A DNA stretch of 64,000 nt from Olavius algarvensis associated proteobacterium Delta 3. Its GTDB lineage: Bacteria; Desulfobacterota; Desulfobacteria; Desulfobacterales; CAFBRK01. Shown one piece after another: positions 30,527 through 38,030 of the stretch. The position numbers and the translations under genes are program-made. Location: NCBI GenBank assembly GCA_903231505.1, contig CAFBRK010000155.1, positions 53,963 to 117,962 of the forward strand, written 5' to 3'. The notes below the pieces were generated by a model. That model did not search any database. It was given only the letters and a program-made list of their open reading frames with translations, and had not been told where the DNA came from. Position 1 is the stretch's first letter. Every line of letters begins with the position of its first letter.

Positions 30527-31408
30527 ATGCCGGAGAAATCCACCACCCAGAAAACGCGGGCCGCACGCATCATGAAAATGGCTGTCTGGATCCTGGGGAT
30601 CTATGGTGTTTATCTGCTGATTCTGTTTGTCGCCCAGCGGCAGATGATGTTTCCGCGGTATGTGCTGCCGTTGCCACAACCCGAAGGAACCCTCCCGGCG
30701 GGCGTTGAGTCCATCTGGATGGATTTCGATTTCGGGCGCGTGGAAGCCTGGTATTTGCCGGCATCGCCCGGACCGCGGACATCCGAAGCGGCACCGGCAC
30801 TGATCGTTGCCCACGGCAACGGTGAACTCATCGATTACATGATCGAGGAGGTGAGGCCGTTTCAGCATATCGGCATGGCGGTGCTGCTGGTCGAATATCC
30901 CGGATACGGGCGGTCACGGGGATCCCCGTCGCAAAAGTCCATCGGTGAAATTTTCCTCCGGGCCTACGACCGGCTTGTCCAACGGCCTGAAATCGATCCG
31001 AAACGCATCGTTCTGTTGGGACGGTCCCTTGGCGGCGGGGCCGTCTGCGACCTGTCCAGGAAGCGGCCGTCTGCTGCCATGATTCTGGTCTCCACCTTCA
31101 CACGGACCAGCGCCTTTGCCAAGCGATACCTGGCACCGCCCCTGCTCATTCGGGATCCCTTCGACAATCTTGGGGCGGTTCAGGGATACCCAAATCCACT
31201 GCTGATTACCCACGGGAAACACGACGAGATGATTCCCTATCATCACGGGGAGCTGCTGTTTCGGGCAGCTTCCAGAGGCACCATGAAAACCTATTCGGGC
31301 GGTCACAATGACCTTCGGTTGGACGCCGAGACGTGCTGGAGAGATATTGAAGCGTTTCTCAGAGATACCGGAATTCTCGGTCCGGCCCTTGCCCCGCATA
31401 TGTCATGA
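30527..31408 (+). CDS. Membrane-anchored alpha/beta hydrolase
   Basis: 293 residues from the ATG at 30527, 10 bp after ugd; the longer frame upstream overlaps ugd. One N-terminal hydrophobic segment (MAVWILGIYGVYLLILFVA) anchors the protein, with the hydrolase domain outside. The nucleophile elbow is GRSLGG (Ser167), the acid is in HGKHDEMIP (Asp233) and the base is in GGHNDL (His260), so the catalytic triad is complete. VAHGNGE near the start of the fold is a likely oxyanion element. It resembles the BEM46/ABHD13-17 group of serine hydrolases. Substrate unknown. Its place in the operon suggests envelope lipid or polysaccharide-linked acyl groups, but this is inference. Confidence 0.85.
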   Translation: MPEKSTTQKTRAARIMKMAVWILGIYGVYLLILFVAQRQMMFPRYVLPLPQPEGTLPAGVESIWMDFDFGRVEAWYLPASPGPRTSEAAPALIVAHGNGELIDYMIEEVRPFQHIGMAVLLVEYPGYGRSRGSPSQKSIGEIFLRAYDRLVQRPEIDPKRIVLLGRSLGGGAVCDLSRKRPSAAMILVSTFTRTSAFAKRYLAPPLLIRDPFDNLGAVQGYPNPLLITHGKHDEMIPYHHGELLFRAASRGTMKTYSGGHNDLRLDAETCWRDIEAFLRDTGILGPALAPHMS

Positions 31409-31427
31409 ATAACGATCACGTCCAGAG

Positions 31428-34400
31428 ATGACCCCGTGGACCGTCTTCTCCGATTCGTTTGGAGAAGATGTACAGAACCCAAACCCCGAAGAAACGACGA
31501 TGCCGCCAAAGCCCTTTCCCCAAACCCAGTATTATCCGAACTTCAAGATTTTCATGGAGTTGATGGCCAGCAAGGTCGGGGAGATCCTTCTTGTCTCCAG
31601 CCCCTACGATGCTTTCATCCTGGAGCAGGACGGAAGTCTCGCCTCACGTATCATCAACGAATACAGCGGACTGAATCTCAGCAAGCCGCCCCGGGTGACC
31701 CGGACCCCTTCGGGATATGACGCCCTGGACATCATCAAGACCAATGCCTTTGATCTTGTCATCACCATGCCCCATTTAGAGGACATGGACGCCGTTATGC
31801 TCTCGAAGAGCATCAAACAGCTCCAGCCGGATTTGCCGATTATCCTTTTGGCCCACAGTGTGCGCGGGCTCTATTCGGCGATGGAGGAAAGGGATCGCAC
31901 CCATATCGATAAATTCTTTATCTGGACGGGCAACTCCGATCTTCTCATGGCGCTGGTGAAAAATGTCGAAGATCAACTGAACGTCGACAGCGACACCGAT
32001 CGTGCCGGGGTGCGCTTGTTTGTCCTGGTCGAAGATTCACCGGTTTATTATTCAATCCTTCTGCCACTGATCTACAAGGAAATCGTGAGTCAAACCCAGT
32101 CGGTGCTCGGGGAGGGCCTCAACGAGGAACATCTTTTGCTTAAAATGAGGGCCCGGCCGAAAATTCTCCTTGCAGAGAATTACGAGGAGGCCAAGTCACT
32201 GTGTGACCGCTATCGGGACTATCTGTTCGGCATTATTTCCGATGCCAGGTTTCCCTTGGACGGCAAGCTCAACGACGACGCCGGCCCAACGCTGCTGTCT
32301 CACCTCAGAAGGGAGATACCCGATCTGCCGATGCTCATGATGAGTTCGGATGCCGAAAACCGGCGGCGGGCCGAGGCCATACCGGCCGTGTTCCTGGATA
32401 AGAATTCCCCGAACCTGTTGACGGAGATCCACGATTTCTTTCTGGAGCATCTGGGCTTCGGGGATTTTATCTTCCGGCTTTCGGACGGCACCGAGGTGGA
32501 CCGGGCATCGAGCCTGAGGGAACTGGAGATGAAAATCGCTAAGGTCCCCGATGAATGCATCTGGTATCATGCTGGACGGAACCACTTTTCCAACTGGATC
32601 ATGGGACGAAGTGAAATCACCCTTGCGAACCATTTCCGAAGTGTGAGCGCAGAAGAATTCGATACCGCAGAATCTCTTCGAGAGTATCTGATTAGTAACA
32701 TTCATGCCCTTCGAAAATGGCGGCAGAAGGGTGTCATCACCAAGTTCCGGGCCGAGAATTTCGATGCCGACATCATGGACTTCGTCAAAATGGGGCAGGG
32801 CTCCATTGGCGGAAAGGCCAGAGGCCTGGCTTTTATGTCCATCCTGCTTCAGGAGAACCCCTACATTTTTAAAAAATATCCGGATATCGTGATTCAGATC
32901 CCCAGGACCACGGTGATCGGCACCGGCGGATTCGAGGCCTTTGTCAAGGAAAACAACCTTCGGCACCTTTCCAAAGAGGGCATTGCCGATCAGGACATCC
33001 GCTCCCAATTCCTTCATGGACAGATGCCCGCATGGCTAAGAGAGCAACTCGCAATTTTTCTGGCTCAGGTTCAGTGCCCCTTGTCGGTTCGGTCCTCCAG
33101 CCTTCTGGAGGATGCCCATTTCCAACCCTACGCCGGTCTCTACGAAACATACATGATTCCAAACAACGACCCCGACCCCGGGGTACGGCTGGAACAACTC
33201 CTGCAGGCCATAAAACGGGTGTATGCCTCGACCTACTTTGAAAACCCGAAAGCCTTTACCCGAAAAACAATCGCGTCCCCCCAGGAGGAATCCATGGCCG
33301 TCATCGTACAGGAACTGACCGGACGGCCATCCGGCGATTACTTCTATCCGGCCATCGCCGGGGTAACCCAGTCCTACAATTACTATCCTGTGGCGCGGAT
33401 GTCGGCCGAGGACGGGATTGCCCACATCGCCCTCGGGATGGGCCGAATCGTCATGGAGGGCGAGCAAACGCTCCGCTTCTCGCCACGGCACCCGAGCATC
33501 CTGCCCCAATTTTCAACCGTGGATGACATTTTGGTCAATGCCCAGCGGTTCTTCTATGCGCTAAAACTCAAAGGCTACCCCAAACAACTCCGGTTCGATC
33601 AGTATGCCAATCTCGAGCGGCGCGATGTGACGGATGCCGAGATGGAATTGCCGGTCAGCCTATTGTCCGGCACCTATATTCCAGATGAGCACAGGATCCG
33701 GGAATCCAGGCACATGAAGGGTGTCAAGGTGCTCACCTTTTCACAGGTGTTGAAGCATCGCCTGTTCCCGCTGCCGGATTTGCTTTCGGACCTTGTCGAG
33801 ATTGGCAAGAAGGGGATGGGCTGTCCGGTGGAAATCGAATTTTCCGTGAATCTGCCTTCGCCAAACGACCCGAGAGGTGAGTTTTACTTCCTCCAGATGC
33901 GTCCCATGGCTTCCGGGATGAGTGCTTCCCAGATAGACATCCGCCCATCCGATGTGGAGAACGCGATCTGCTATTCTACCCAGGCCTTGGGGAACGGACA
34001 AATTGCAGGTCTCAAAGATATCATTCTTGTCAAACGATCGGGTTTTAAGGCCGAGGCAACCATCGCCATGGCCAACGAAATCGGACAGCTGAATCGCGAT
34101 CTCCAGCGGGACGGTCTGCCCTACCTTCTGGTGGGACCTGGGAGATGGGGATCGGCCGACCGGTGGCTTGGCATTCCGGTCCGCTGGCGGGATATTTCCA
34201 ACGTCGGTGCGGTCATCGAACTCAGAAACGAACAGCTTCGAGCGGATCCCTCCCAAGGGTCGCATTTTTTCCAGAACCTTACCGCCTTGGGGATTCCGTA
34301 CATCACCATTACGGAACCATCCAAAGATTTCATCGACTGGAACTGGTTCGAGGTGAAACGCCCGTTGGCCGATCTGCACTATGTGGCCCATATCCGGCTT

Positions 34401-34478
34401 GAAGATCCCTTGATTCTCAAGATTGACGGCCAGACCTCCACCGCTGTGATATTGGATGGTCAAGCAAACCACGCATGA
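31428..34478 (+). CDS. Receiver-like / PEP-synthase-type ATP-grasp protein
   Basis: 1016 residues (or 992 from the ATG at 31500; both starts have weak ribosome sites). Residues about 48-185 form a receiver-like fold without the phosphoacceptor (VITMPHLED). Residues 195-345 form a second receiver-like domain that keeps an Asp (ISDARFP, Asp272). From about 440 to 825 there is a PEP-synthase/PPDK N-terminal ATP-grasp domain: GSIGGKA, SVRSSSLLED, ending in LQMRP. A ~190-residue unassigned C-terminal region follows. The phosphohistidine swivel domain and the PEP-binding barrel of true PPDK/PPS are absent, so it is unlikely to make PEP. A role as a regulatory phosphotransferase is inferred. It lies 19 bp after the hydrolase gene. 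Confidence 0.85.
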   Translation: MTPWTVFSDSFGEDVQNPNPEETTMPPKPFPQTQYYPNFKIFMELMASKVGEILLVSSPYDAFILEQDGSLASRIINEYSGLNLSKPPRVTRTPSGYDALDIIKTNAFDLVITMPHLEDMDAVMLSKSIKQLQPDLPIILLAHSVRGLYSAMEERDRTHIDKFFIWTGNSDLLMALVKNVEDQLNVDSDTDRAGVRLFVLVEDSPVYYSILLPLIYKEIVSQTQSVLGEGLNEEHLLLKMRARPKILLAENYEEAKSLCDRYRDYLFGIISDARFPLDGKLNDDAGPTLLSHLRREIPDLPMLMMSSDAENRRRAEAIPAVFLDKNSPNLLTEIHDFFLEHLGFGDFIFRLSDGTEVDRASSLRELEMKIAKVPDECIWYHAGRNHFSNWIMGRSEITLANHFRSVSAEEFDTAESLREYLISNIHALRKWRQKGVITKFRAENFDADIMDFVKMGQGSIGGKARGLAFMSILLQENPYIFKKYPDIVIQIPRTTVIGTGGFEAFVKENNLRHLSKEGIADQDIRSQFLHGQMPAWLREQLAIFLAQVQCPLSVRSSSLLEDAHFQPYAGLYETYMIPNNDPDPGVRLEQLLQAIKRVYASTYFENPKAFTRKTIASPQEESMAVIVQELTGRPSGDYFYPAIAGVTQSYNYYPVARMSAEDGIAHIALGMGRIVMEGEQTLRFSPRHPSILPQFSTVDDILVNAQRFFYALKLKGYPKQLRFDQYANLERRDVTDAEMELPVSLLSGTYIPDEHRIRESRHMKGVKVLTFSQVLKHRLFPLPDLLSDLVEIGKKGMGCPVEIEFSVNLPSPNDPRGEFYFLQMRPMASGMSASQIDIRPSDVENAICYSTQALGNGQIAGLKDIILVKRSGFKAEATIAMANEIGQLNRDLQRDGLPYLLVGPGRWGSADRWLGIPVRWRDISNVGAVIELRNEQLRADPSQGSHFFQNLTALGIPYITITEPSKDFIDWNWFEVKRPLADLHYVAHIRLEDPLILKIDGQTSTAVILDGQANHA

Positions 34479-34565
34479 GTTTTTTCAGCTTCAATACATA
34501 TCGAACCGGTTACAAAAAACAATTTAAACGGTAGGTTAGAATCTTTTTTGGATGCCGGAAACAAG
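34479..34565. other. Start of the 442-bp intergenic region
   Basis: This short AT-richer stretch follows the PEP-synthase-like gene and precedes the promoter described next. No gene or clear terminator is seen in it. Confidence 0.3.
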
Positions 34566-34594
34566 TTGACAAGCCAGTGGGGGTCGGCTAACAT
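34566..34594 (+). promoter_or_regulatory. Sigma-70-type promoter
   Basis: TTGACA at 34566-34571 (perfect -35), 17-bp spacer, then TAACAT at 34589-34594 (-10 with one change from TATAAT at the third base and one at the fifth). It is the best promoter seen in the window. It lies in a 442-bp intergenic region and is followed within about 60 bp by a strong intrinsic terminator. Confidence 0.65.
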
Positions 34595-34600
34595 ACCTGC

Positions 34601-34688
34601 CCTATACGGCTAAACGCGGTACTCTATAGGACCATTCACTGTAAAAGACAGCCGGGTTGCCGGAAGAAGGCGGCCCGGTTTTTGTTTT
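34601..34688 (+). ncRNA. Candidate ~88-nt small RNA or leader RNA
   Basis: Bounded by a sigma-70-type promoter and an intrinsic terminator. An upstream hairpin has CCTATA (from about 34610) pairing with TATAGG (ending 34630). The terminator hairpin follows. No known riboswitch consensus (GEMM c-di-GMP, cobalamin, fluoride) is recognisable. It could be an independent small RNA or an attenuated leader of the TPR/barrel gene 230 bp downstream. Confidence 0.45.
34651..34688 (+). terminator. Rho-independent terminator
   Basis: CCGGGTTGCC (34652-34661) pairs with GGCGGCCCGG (34669-34678) over ten positions, two of them G-U, with a 7-base loop. TTTTTGTTTT follows. Confidence 0.8.
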
Positions 34689-34920
34689 CCAGCCCACATC
34701 GTTTCTTACGCCTGCCGGGTGCAGGAGTGCTATGGTCACCCTGTGTCGCGGCCAGCTGAGTGACCGGCTTCGGTATCCCGATGCGAGAACGGTTAACTTC
34801 GACGGGTAATTCAGGATTCCGTTAGTCCGAGATTTGCATGACAATTTTTCAATGCCTGGTATTATGATTTCATGCCACGCGAGGGTGCTGGACAATTTCA
34901 TCCGTAGCCGGGGGAGAAAT

Positions 34921-36459
34921 GTGAAAACCCCCGGTATGATTCGGGTTGTCGCATGGGTGATTGCTGTCCTGCTGCTCTCCTGCCCGCCGGTGTTCTGCGA
35001 AAACGGGGCCCTGACCGAAGGCATTCAGGAATACCAGAGAGAGAACTTCGAAGAAGCCATAAAAATTCTTGAGAAGGCCCGCCAGGAAGCACCCGAGTCC
35101 TCCACAGCCGCTTTCTTTCTGGGTCTTGCCTACAAACAGGTTCTGGATTTTACACGTGCGGCCATCCATCTCAAAGATGCTGTTCAAATGCCGCCCCGCA
35201 TCAAGGAAGCCCTGGTCGAGTTGATCGAGGTCCTGGTCCGGATAAACACCAAAGAAAGCCTGGCAGAAGCCGCACGCTGGATCGCTGTCGCCAAGGACCA
35301 GAATATCGCCCCTGCCAAGGTGGCTTTTTTAGAGGGGCTGGTCCTTCAGCAGGAAGGCGACAATGACGGGGCCGTAACGGCGTTTCGACGGGCCATGGAA
35401 CTGGATCCGTCCTATACCCAATCGGCCCGGATCCAGATCGCCATGTCCCACATCCGCGCGCAGGAGCTGAAGAAGGCGAAAACAGTCCTGCAGGCGGCGA
35501 TTACCGAAGATCCCACAACAGATCTGGCAGGATTCGCCAGACGATATGTGGACCTGGTCGAAGACCGCATGTTCCTGACAAGACCCGTCCGGATCACCCT
35601 GGGCATTTATCCCCAGTACGATGATAACGTGATTCTCAATCCGCTGGATACGTCCATCGATCCGGTATTTGGCATCACCAACGAGGAAAGCTACCTGACG
35701 CGGGTATCCGGAAGAATCGACTATATTCCGACATTTAAGGACAGCCCGTGGCTGTTTAACCTGAGTTACTCCTTTTGGGGGTCGTTTTATGACAAATTCC
35801 ATGACACCCACGACTCACTCATCAATTCTTTGTCCCTGTTCCCCGGATACAATTTCGGTCGGGTGGCCCTCAATATCCCCATCCATTACAGCCATGTCAT
35901 CGTGCGCCAGCCATCATGGGACCCCTATGTGGAATCGTTTAGCGGCCCCTTGCTGCGTGTGGTGGCCGCACAACGGCACCTGCTCGAAGCCTATGGCGCA
36001 TATCACATGGACGATTTCAAGTTTGACCCCCTGGCTCCGGAAGAGGACCGGACGTCCCAGGGGTTTCGAGGCTACCTGAGCTGGATTTGGACCTACACCC
36101 GGAACGGATTTTTTAATTTGAGATATGACGTTTTCGATTTCAATGCAAACGGGGACCATTGGGACCGGGTCGGCAATCGAATTTCGGTCAATCTGATCCA
36201 CCCGATCACGCCAAAACTCCGATTTTTGGCGACCGGGGAAGGATATTACGAAAACTTTACGAATGAACGGGTATTCGCACCGAGTGCCGGCACGAAACGA
36301 AGTGACAGCATCTACCGGTATTCATTGGGACTGTCCTGGAATTTCTGGAACGGGATGTCTCTGGTCCCCCAATATTTTTTCACCAAAGCAAACTCGAATA
36401 TCAACCTGTATACCTATGACCGAAGTATTTATTCGGTGGGTATTGAGTACCGCTTCTAA
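34921..36459 (+). CDS. TPR and outer-membrane beta-barrel protein
   Basis: 512 residues from a GTG at 34921 that has GGGGGAG at ideal distance. The frame is open upstream to 34834 without protein-like sequence. A signal peptide (MIRVVAWVIAVLLLSCPPVFC) is followed by TPR-like helices to about residue 210 (EAIKILEKARQEAPESSTAA, AVTAFRRAMELDPSYTQSA). The rest alternates polar and aromatic residues and ends in IEYRF, the terminal-Phe signature of outer-membrane barrels. The plan (periplasmic TPR plus barrel) resembles exopolysaccharide or lipoprotein export partners such as AlgK/AlgE-like or Slam-like proteins. Its substrate is unknown. It lies downstream of the candidate small RNA and 33 bp before a LuxR-type regulator. 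Confidence 0.82.
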   Translation: MKTPGMIRVVAWVIAVLLLSCPPVFCENGALTEGIQEYQRENFEEAIKILEKARQEAPESSTAAFFLGLAYKQVLDFTRAAIHLKDAVQMPPRIKEALVELIEVLVRINTKESLAEAARWIAVAKDQNIAPAKVAFLEGLVLQQEGDNDGAVTAFRRAMELDPSYTQSARIQIAMSHIRAQELKKAKTVLQAAITEDPTTDLAGFARRYVDLVEDRMFLTRPVRITLGIYPQYDDNVILNPLDTSIDPVFGITNEESYLTRVSGRIDYIPTFKDSPWLFNLSYSFWGSFYDKFHDTHDSLINSLSLFPGYNFGRVALNIPIHYSHVIVRQPSWDPYVESFSGPLLRVVAAQRHLLEAYGAYHMDDFKFDPLAPEEDRTSQGFRGYLSWIWTYTRNGFFNLRYDVFDFNANGDHWDRVGNRISVNLIHPITPKLRFLATGEGYYENFTNERVFAPSAGTKRSDSIYRYSLGLSWNFWNGMSLVPQYFFTKANSNINLYTYDRSIYSVGIEYRF

Positions 36460-36492
36460 ACATGTCATTTTAATTACAGGAGGTAACGACGC

Positions 36493-37146
36493 GTGGAAGC
36501 TGAACACCAGCTATACATATTGGGACCACGGCGACTCCAGAATGAACTGCTGGCGCGGTTCGCCGAAAGGGAAACCGAGATGACGCTCTCCTGCCTCTGC
36601 TGTGAGTCACAGGAAGAGATTCCGCTCTTGGTGGATATTAAAACCCGCCATACGAGCATGATATTGCTCGATTGTGAAGACGGCGGCCTGGACGAAAGTC
36701 TCAGGACTATGGAAGCGCTTGAAGAACCCTATTTCAGGCACTATCTGGTTGTCCTGTTCAATGTGAAGCCATCGGCCGGCATCGAGGAATTGTCTTTGGA
36801 GATCGGTGTCAAAGGCTTTTTTTATTCGGATGATCCAAAAGAACAGATCGCGAAGGGTATTCACATGATATTTGCCGGCGAGCTGTGGGTATCCCGGGAA
36901 ATTCTATCCAAATCATACGCCAAAAGCCGTAAGGGAGAACGTCCGCTTCTAAAAAAGAGCAACCCCCTGACGGAACGGGAAACCGAAATTCTGGCCCTTA
37001 TTTCCGCAGGTGCCAAGAACGATCATATTGCCGATGAGCTCTGTATCAGCCCCAATACCGTCAAAACACACATATATAATATTTTTAAAAAAATAAGGGT
37101 GCCGAATCGGCTGCAGGCGGCGCTGTGGGCCGTTAAAAATCTTTAA
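36493..37146 (+). CDS. LuxR/CsgD-family transcriptional regulator
   Basis: 217 residues from a GTG start with a perfect AGGAGG 9 bases upstream. Residues 1-140 form a receiver-like domain with a possible Asp in ILLDCED, but the acidic pair of true receivers is not evident, as in CsgD-type pseudo-receivers. Residues about 155-217 are a LuxR helix-turn-helix (LTERETEILALISAGAKNDH, ISPNTVKTHIYNIFKKI). CsgD-type regulators control curli, adhesins and exopolysaccharide. Here it sits between an outer-membrane barrel gene and PilZ/FecR genes, which fits a biofilm role (inference). Probably co-transcribed with the barrel gene. Confidence 0.9.
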   Translation: MEAEHQLYILGPRRLQNELLARFAERETEMTLSCLCCESQEEIPLLVDIKTRHTSMILLDCEDGGLDESLRTMEALEEPYFRHYLVVLFNVKPSAGIEELSLEIGVKGFFYSDDPKEQIAKGIHMIFAGELWVSREILSKSYAKSRKGERPLLKKSNPLTERETEILALISAGAKNDHIADELCISPNTVKTHIYNIFKKIRVPNRLQAALWAVKNL

Positions 37147-37167
37147 AGGCGGGTAAACCTGCGGCGG

Positions 37168-37258
37168 GCTGAAAGTTGAAAGGTTAGTTAGCTCAAAGTT
37201 CAAAGCTGAAAGTTAACAACCCAAAGGTTAAGGATACAAACTGAAAACAGAAGTCGAA
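37168..37258 (+). repeat. AAGTTCA-type heptamer array (about 13 units)
   Basis: Degenerate 7-bp units (GCTGAAA, GTTGAAA, GGTTAGT, TAGCTCA, AAGTTCA, AAGCTGA, AAGTTAA ...) start about 20 bp after the stop codon of the LuxR-type gene. Confidence 0.7.
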
Positions 37259-37364
37259 GAGCAACGAATGACGTTCCGCGAAGCGGAACCCATGTCTGAA
37301 TGACACCGCCGTCAGGCTGTAAACGACTGTCTTCGCCGGACAATCCCGCCTTGGCGGGACAAAC

Positions 37365-37432
37365 CGGCGAACGGGAATACCCTACGACTCGCTTCGCTCG
37401 CTCAGGACAGGCGGGCAAACGGGTAAACCGGC
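37365..37432 (+). repeat. Dispersed 68-bp repeat, copy at 37 kb
   Basis: Matches the reverse complement of 47410-47478. The exact 31-bp core is at 37379-37409 and includes TCGCTTCGCTCGCTCAGGAC. It overlaps the left arm of the 52-bp palindrome. Confidence 0.85.
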
Positions 37433-37475
37433 AAGCCGGGCTAGCACCAAGGTGCTAGCCCGGCTTGCCGGTTTA
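37424..37475. repeat. Perfect 52-bp palindrome (25-bp arms, 2-base loop)
   Basis: The arm 37424-37448 is the exact reverse complement of 37451-37475, with AA between them. No T-run follows, so it is not a typical intrinsic terminator. Both arms contain the GCTTGCCG/GTTT octamer type found in other intergenic arrays here. Confidence 0.9.
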
Positions 37476-37614
37476 GATCAAAGTATGAGCGTTGGGAGCG
37501 TTAAAATTACGACCGAATTTCATACCGGACACCTATTGCAGATATCTTCACACCGATGTACGGTGCGTCAGTATCCAGTAACCTAATGTTTAATCTAAAA
37601 ATTCGAGGTTACCC

Positions 37615-37944
37615 ATGGAAGCGATGGAACGAAGACGGGAAGAGCGTTTCGAAATGGAGATTCCGGCAATTATTCGTGTTTCCCGGCCTTCAGCAAACAG
37701 GCTCGAACTGGTTACCAGCAACGTCTGTTCGGGAGGCGCCTATTTCCACACCCCCCAGCCCCTTCCGGAAGGGACCGACGTTCGAATCGATCTGGTCCTC
37801 AACCTGGAAAAACTAAAAACCCTCAAAGACGATCACAAGCAGGTCTATGTGGAACTGAAAGGGACCGTTATCCGGACCGAATCCGAGGGCATGTCCATCT
37901 GCTTCAATCAGGATTATCAGTTCCGCCCACACCAGGAGACATAA
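37615..37944 (+). CDS. PilZ domain protein with altered second motif
   Basis: 109 residues from an ATG preceded by CGAGG. RREER (RxxxR) is intact. The second motif reads NVCSGG where NxSxxG is expected, so the conserved Ser is Cys. c-di-GMP binding is plausible but weaker evidence than for the other four PilZ proteins. The gene lies between a palindrome-containing intergenic region and the FecR gene, 86 bp upstream of the latter and on the same strand. Confidence 0.85.
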   Translation: MEAMERRREERFEMEIPAIIRVSRPSANRLELVTSNVCSGGAYFHTPQPLPEGTDVRIDLVLNLEKLKTLKDDHKQVYVELKGTVIRTESEGMSICFNQDYQFRPHQET

Positions 37945-38030
37945 CCTGCAAGGCGCCGCCACTCGGCGACCACCCATCCCGTCTCTTCTCACATTCTGAC
38001 CCGGTGGCGACAGACATACGGAGGTCGGCC

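Larger units (their letters stand above)
37147..37614. repeat. Repeat-rich intergenic region
   Basis: 468 bp without a gene. Thirteen 7-bp degenerate units (AAGTTCA/AAGCTGA-like) lie at 37168-37258. A perfect 7-bp-stem hairpin is at 37273-37289 and a TCCCGCC-TT-GGCGGGA hairpin at 37344-37359. A dispersed 68-bp repeat spans 37365-37432, and a 25-bp-arm perfect palindrome spans 37424-37475. The last ~140 bp before the PilZ gene look ordinary. Confidence 0.7.

Noticed and set aside
31428..34478. Genuine phosphoenolpyruvate synthase or pyruvate phosphate dikinase
   Set aside because: The phosphohistidine swivel domain and the PEP-binding barrel are missing.
34601..34688. c-di-GMP (GEMM) riboswitch
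   Set aside because: The PilZ context made this tempting, but the conserved GEMM sequence blocks are absent.
37424..37475. Palindrome as an intrinsic terminator of the LuxR-type gene
   Set aside because: It lies nearly 280 bp past the stop codon and has no T-run on either side.
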